DNA of 64,000 nt from Bacillota bacterium (GTDB lineage: Bacteria; Bacillota; Clostridia; Acetivibrionales; JAEZXR01). The notes beneath the pieces are model-generated. The model was not told the origin of the DNA. It searched no databases and saw nothing but the letters and a program-made list of their open reading frames with translations. A program made the position numbers and the translations under genes. The stretch lies in contig JAEZXR010000134.1 in assembly GCA_023419605.1 (NCBI GenBank), positions 1 through 64,000 of the forward strand, given 5' to 3'. How positions within the stretch are numbered: the stretch's first letter is position 1; each line of letters starts with the position of its first letter. This document shows, in pieces, positions 60,837 through 64,000 of this stretch.

Positions 60837-60967
60837 ATCGTTCTCCCATTGCTTTGCTACTATAGTAAGTATATGTACGAGTTTGACTATTTTGTACTAA
60901 ATACAACTAATTTTCACGATAAATGCGTTTTCTCCCATCTTTGCTATAGTAAATTTATATTCACCTA

Positions 60968-60996
60968 TTGACAACAATGAAAGCAATCACTAAAAT
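60968..60996 (+). promoter_or_regulatory. Sigma-A promoter of second ECF S-component operon
   Basis: TTGACA (60968-60973), 17 bases, TAAAAT (60991-60996): the same hexamers and spacing as the promoter at 17856-17884. Confidence 0.75.
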
Positions 60997-61005
60997 ACTC
61001 CCAAC

Positions 61006-61041
61006 CACATCGATACAACATACAAATGTATCGATACATTT
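61006..61041. promoter_or_regulatory. Tandem operator of second ECF S-component operon
   Basis: A degenerate site CACATCGATACA (61006-61017) and an extended perfect palindrome AAATGTATCGATACATTT (61024-61041), with centres 21 bp apart, start 9 bases after the -10. The core TGTATCGATACA matches 17814-17825. Confidence 0.75.
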
Positions 61042-61070
61042 TGCTTATTATGTTATAGAGGAGGACTTTT

Positions 61071-61613
61071 ATGAAAACAGGAAGTACTATAATAAAGCAA
61101 CCCGTGAGTACCACGGATGTTACTGTTTCAGGACTGCTAATTGCTCTGGTCTTTGTCGCTACGGAGTTTGTCAATATCCGTCTCCCTATTTCCGTGAATG
61201 GCGGGTTGATACATTTTGGGAATGCAATGTTGTTCGTGTCGGCAATTCTTTTCGGCAGAAAAAAGGGTGCCCTTGCCGGAGCTTTCGGCATGGGTTTGTT
61301 TGACACCGTTTCGGGGTGGATGGCATGGGCCCCCTTCACTTTTATTATACGAGGCATCATGGGTTATATCATCGGCACTATTGCAAATAATAAAAACAAG
61401 AACGGCAGCAGCTTTTTATATAACCTCACTGCCATCCTAGTCGGCGGTATATGGATGATGATGGGATATTATTTGACGGAAGTCATCCTTTATGGAAATT
61501 GGTTATCTCCAATGACTTCGATAACGGGAAACATTATACAAATTGCAATCGGTGCAGTCGTTGGCCTCCCTCTCGTATCTGCTTTGAGAAAATTTAAAAT
61601 ATTTAATAAATAA
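61071..61613 (+). CDS. ECF transporter S component (substrate unknown)
   Basis: 180 residues with six hydrophobic helices and the S-component pattern: VSGLLIALVFVATEFVNIRLP, GGLIHFGNAMLFVSAILFGR, KGALAGAFGMGLFDTVSGWM and FTFIIRGIMGYIIG. It is similar in layout to the 17266-17793 protein (the GRKxGxxAGAxG and FIxxGIxGYxxGxI motifs are shared). GAGGAGGA before ATG. It is followed after 13 bases by the class V aminotransferase gene, so the imported compound may feed, or be the cofactor of, that enzyme. The ligand is not assignable. Confidence 0.87.
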   Translation: MKTGSTIIKQPVSTTDVTVSGLLIALVFVATEFVNIRLPISVNGGLIHFGNAMLFVSAILFGRKKGALAGAFGMGLFDTVSGWMAWAPFTFIIRGIMGYIIGTIANNKNKNGSSFLYNLTAILVGGIWMMMGYYLTEVILYGNWLSPMTSITGNIIQIAIGAVVGLPLVSALRKFKIFNK

Positions 61614-61626
61614 GGAGTGTTTATCG

Positions 61627-62760
61627 ATGAGCAATCCCTTGATAATGACACCGGGTCCTACACAGGTCCATGAGGAAGTTAGAAGAGCCATGTCTGCGGA
61701 AATTACAAACCCAGATCTGGACGAGAACTTCTACAAATTTTATAAAAATACCTGTGAAAGCTTACAGGAAATCCTTAACACGAAAAATGAGGTCCTTATA
61801 TTAAACGGAGAAGGAATCCTTGGCTTGGAAGCTGCATGTGCATCTCTCATTGAGCCCGGAGACCGGATTTTATGCATTGATAACGGTATTTTCGGCAAGG
61901 GTTTTGGTGATTTTGCCAAAATGTACGGGGGAGATGTCCATTACTTTACCTCCGATTACCGCAAAGCCCTCTCTATAGATGAAGTAAAAGAATTTCTCCG
62001 TAAGGATCATGACTTTAAAATTGCTACTCTGGTCCACTGTGAAACACCGTCAGGTATCACTAACCCTATTGACCAGATTTGCCCCTTGCTTAAGGAATAC
62101 GGTATCCTATCCGTAGTAGACTCTGTTTCGGCCATAGGAGGCGAACGGCTGAAGACGGATGAGTGGAAAGTAGATATTGTGCTGGGCGGTTCACAAAAAT
62201 GCCTTTCCGCCCCCCCCGGACTGACTTTTCTAAGCATTAGTCAGGATGCCTGGAATAAAATTTTATACCGGAAACATCCTGTCACAAGTTTCTACTGCAA
62301 TCTATCTCACTGGAAAAACTGGTATGAAGAAAAATGGTTCCCTTACACGCAGCCGATTAGCGATATTTTTGCCCTGAAGACGGCAGTTGAAAGATGGCAG
62401 AGGAAAGGAGACGCACTGGCGAGGCACAGCAGAATCGCAGCAGCAGTACGATACAGTCTTACGCATGCAGGCTTGGAGTTATACCCTTTCGATGGGTTCT
62501 CCAATACGGTTACAACGGTTTTAGTCCCTGGCGGAGTATCCTTTAAGGAAATCCATGCTTTACTGCTGCTGGAACATAATATACTGATTGCAGGCGCTTT
62601 CGACTTTTTAAAGGATAAGGTGTTCCGCATCGGACACATGGGTGAAAATTGTTACGAGGATAAGCTGTATCTGACTTTAAAAGCTCTAGACAAAGTATTG
62701 CGAAAGTGCAATGTAAATCTAAAGGGTGAGCTTCATAAACTCTTTATTGAAGCCTTATGA
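61627..62760 (+). CDS. Class V aminotransferase (alanine-glyoxylate/serine-pyruvate type)
   Basis: PLP enzyme of 377 residues. N-terminal MTPGPTQVHEEVRRAM, the phosphate-binding NGEGILGLEAACASL near 60, the cofactor Asp in SVVDSVSAIGGE near 165 and the Schiff-base Lys in VLGGSQKCLSAPPGL near 195. This subgroup includes alanine-glyoxylate, serine-pyruvate and ureidoglycine-glyoxylate aminotransferases; the exact substrate cannot be read from sequence. AAGGAG before ATG. Second gene of the operon with the ECF S component, and so under the TGTATCGATACA operator. Confidence 0.9.
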   Translation: MSNPLIMTPGPTQVHEEVRRAMSAEITNPDLDENFYKFYKNTCESLQEILNTKNEVLILNGEGILGLEAACASLIEPGDRILCIDNGIFGKGFGDFAKMYGGDVHYFTSDYRKALSIDEVKEFLRKDHDFKIATLVHCETPSGITNPIDQICPLLKEYGILSVVDSVSAIGGERLKTDEWKVDIVLGGSQKCLSAPPGLTFLSISQDAWNKILYRKHPVTSFYCNLSHWKNWYEEKWFPYTQPISDIFALKTAVERWQRKGDALARHSRIAAAVRYSLTHAGLELYPFDGFSNTVTTVLVPGGVSFKEIHALLLLEHNILIAGAFDFLKDKVFRIGHMGENCYEDKLYLTLKALDKVLRKCNVNLKGELHKLFIEAL

Positions 62761-62816
62761 ATGTTGAAAAACAGCCTACAGAATTCTTCAGTCCAACTTC
62801 AATTCGTATTTCATCA

Positions 62817-62858
62817 AAAAGGGATGTAATGAAACTTAAGTTTCATTACATCCCTTTT
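62817..62858. terminator. Perfect 42-bp palindromic terminator
   Basis: AAAAGGGATGTAATGAAACTT and its exact complement meet without a loop. T runs occur on both sides, 57 bases after the aminotransferase stop. Confidence 0.8.
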
Positions 62859-62878
62859 ATGCAAATATACCCAGCCTC

Positions 62879-62959
62879 CTATTCGGTATGAGCCTTATCC
62901 ACCCATTCCTTTGCCTTTTGGCAAATGCTGCACTCCGGGTATTTTATAAATAACCCGCT
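62879..62959 (-). pseudogene. Remnant of an ArsC/Spx-family gene (N-terminal fragment)
   Basis: A 26-codon minus-strand stretch between stops reads GLFIKYPECSICQKAKEW then VDKAHTE. This matches the start of ArsC/Spx-like thioredoxin-fold proteins, whose usual form is FIxYPKCSTCQKAKKWLDE; the CxxC is kept. There is no start codon or ribosome site, and a stop follows where the protein should continue for about 90 residues. It lies just downstream of speA. Read as a decayed gene end; chance similarity is possible because the match is short. Confidence 0.45.
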
Positions 62960-62982
62960 TTAACTTCCCAGGGCACTGCACC

Positions 62983-64000
62983 TTACCGCTCGTAATAGGT
63001 GTACCCGCGAAGCCCATTGTCATATGCCCGCATGATTTCCCTTCTCTCGCTGGCACTGATTAAACCATCATGTATTGCTTCTTCCGCTGTTTCGCGAAAA
63101 CGCACCAGCATGTCCTTCGGATCAAACTCGACATAAGAGAGTACATCCGCTACGCTGTCTCCATGAATCTCCTTTACAAGGTCATAATTGCCGTCGGAGT
63201 GGATCCGCACACTAACTACATTGGTATCTCCAAACAGATTGTGAAGGTCGCCTAATGTCTCCTGATAAGCTCCCACCAGGAAAACGCCCAGGTAGTAGTT
63301 GTCACCGTTTTTCATTTCATGCAGGGGCAATGTAGTCCTCACATCATGAAGATCGATGAAACGGTCAATTTTTCCGTCACAGTCACAGGTAATATCCGCG
63401 ATGACGGCATTGCGCTTGGGCAATTCCAGCAAGCGGTGCACCGGCATAATCGGAAACAGCTGGTCAATGGCCCAACTGTCCGGAATGGACTGAAATACCG
63501 AGAAATTGCAGTAATAGATGTCTGCAATGGCACTCTCGATGTCCTCCAAATCCGGTGGAGGATTTTTAATCTTCTGCTTTTCCTTTGCAATCTGGTTAAT
63601 GGTATTCCAGAAGATCTTTTCCGAAAAGGAGCGTTCACGAAGACTGATCCTGCCGTGCTTGAACATGTCACGGATTTCGTCACGGTAATAAAGCGCATCG
63701 TTATAGCACTCCTGGATATTTTTCAGTGTAAGATTTTTATTTACATCATACAGGTTTTTGATTTGCTCCGAGGTGCTCTCATCCAGTTTATCCGGCAAAT
63801 CATACTCCTCAAACCGTTCTACATCCAGTACATTAAACAGCAATACGGAATAATATGCGACCGTGGTCCTTCCCGACTCGGTTACAATCACCGGGTGCGG
63901 AACATTGCTTGAGTCCAGAATCGACATAACGGCTTCAACAATATCCGTACAGTACTCTTCCACCGTATAATTACGGCTGTTGGTATAATTCGTATTGGAT
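62983..64000 (-). CDS. speA: Biosynthetic arginine decarboxylase, C-terminal part (cut by window edge)
   Basis: Decarboxylates arginine to agmatine for polyamine synthesis (PLP enzyme). About 339 codons are present and the frame continues past 64000. Recognisable C-terminal segments of the SpeA family are YTVEEYCTDIVEAVMS, ESGRTTVAYYSVLLFNVLD, FSVFQSIPDSWAIDQLFPIMPVHRL, ITCDCDGKIDRFID and LVGAYQETLGDLHNLFGDTN. The PLP-binding barrel and the Lys must lie outside the window. Intact to its stop at 62983. Confidence 0.9.
   Translation of the reverse strand, partial: SNTNYTNSRNYTVEEYCTDIVEAVMSILDSSNVPHPVIVTESGRTTVAYYSVLLFNVLDVERFEEYDLPDKLDESTSEQIKNLYDVNKNLTLKNIQECYNDALYYRDEIRDMFKHGRISLRERSFSEKIFWNTINQIAKEKQKIKNPPPDLEDIESAIADIYYCNFSVFQSIPDSWAIDQLFPIMPVHRLLELPKRNAVIADITCDCDGKIDRFIDLHDVRTTLPLHEMKNGDNYYLGVFLVGAYQETLGDLHNLFGDTNVVSVRIHSDGNYDLVKEIHGDSVADVLSYVEFDPKDMLVRFRETAEEAIHDGLISASERREIMRAYDNGLRGYTYYER

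Noticed and set aside
62817..62858. 42-bp perfect palindrome as a special regulatory site
   Set aside because: Its position between convergent genes and the flanking T runs make it an ordinary bidirectional terminator.
1..64000. CRISPR arrays, tRNA or rRNA genes, insertion sequences, prophage
   Set aside because: I read both strands for regularly spaced repeats, tRNA-like cloverleaf ends, transposase motifs and phage genes and found none. Small intergenic repeats are the only mobile-like sequences.

Overview
The window looks like a chromosomal segment of a Gram-positive, anaerobic clostridium-type Firmicute. The reasons are three Firmicute-style leader RNAs (a Mg2+ M-box, an arginyl T-box and a cobalamin riboswitch), strong purine-rich Shine-Dalgarno sites, ECF vitamin-type S components, a YesM/YesN two-component pair, a PT-rich secreted glycan-active protein, and a MurE with the DNPR motif of meso-diaminopimelate ligases. 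Base composition is intermediate (my impression is slightly below 50% GC). I see no rRNA, tRNA, CRISPR array, prophage or transposase.

Layout. 1-4 kb: a frameshifted Mg2+ P-type ATPase (mgtA) under an M-box riboswitch, with a 38-codon leader ORF in front and two very small genes behind. 4-10 kb: a TPR-like protein behind a double palindrome, aroC, murE, an AraC-type regulator and a divergent PRPP synthetase. 10-19 kb: T-box-controlled argS, an Fe-alcohol dehydrogenase, VanW, an acyltransferase, icd, an ECF S component and an AI-2E-family membrane protein. 19-27 kb: a seven-gene late cobalamin operon (cbiA, cobQ, cbiB, cobD, cobU, cobS, cobC) behind a B12 riboswitch. 27-32 kb: a Ytr-type GntR/ABC operon with a 48-bp perfect palindrome in its promoter, then pheB-hom-lysC. 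32-44 kb: a small HMA-like protein with a Gfo/Idh oxidoreductase, then a sugar catabolic locus (phosphohexomutase, GH94 phosphorylase of the diacetylchitobiose type, ABC importer) facing a YesM/YesN pair. 44-51 kb: an SGNH hydrolase, a MarR/ArsA-HSP20/small-protein cluster, an ArsR-type regulator and an ABC exporter. 51-60 kb: an HD-GYP protein, PadR plus membrane protein, a broken GH36 alpha-galactosidase, a secreted polysaccharide-lyase-like protein with an F5/8-type domain, thrC and a patatin. 61-64 kb: a second ECF S component with a class V aminotransferase, and the 3' part of speA.

How the genes fit together. The amino-acid genes make threonine/homoserine (lysC, hom, pheB; thrC 26 kb away), chorismate and arginyl-tRNA. 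The cobalamin operon covers a,c-diamidation through nucleotide-loop assembly, but no corrin-ring genes are present here. The 33.7-43.8 kb locus can be read as import of a beta-linked disaccharide (probably chitobiose), phosphorolysis to a hexose-1-phosphate, and mutase conversion, under YesMN control.

The most unusual signals are regulatory. The two distant ECF S-component genes share the same promoter architecture (TTGACA, 17 bp, TAAAAT, then a tandem palindrome TGTATCGATACA with 21-22 bp between centres), implying one unidentified regulon. A MarR gene and the neighbouring arsA-like gene carry the same 23-bp palindrome. Three families of inverted-pair intergenic repeats are present. Two genes (mgtA and the GH36 gene) are broken, the latter probably by a deletion between short direct repeats.
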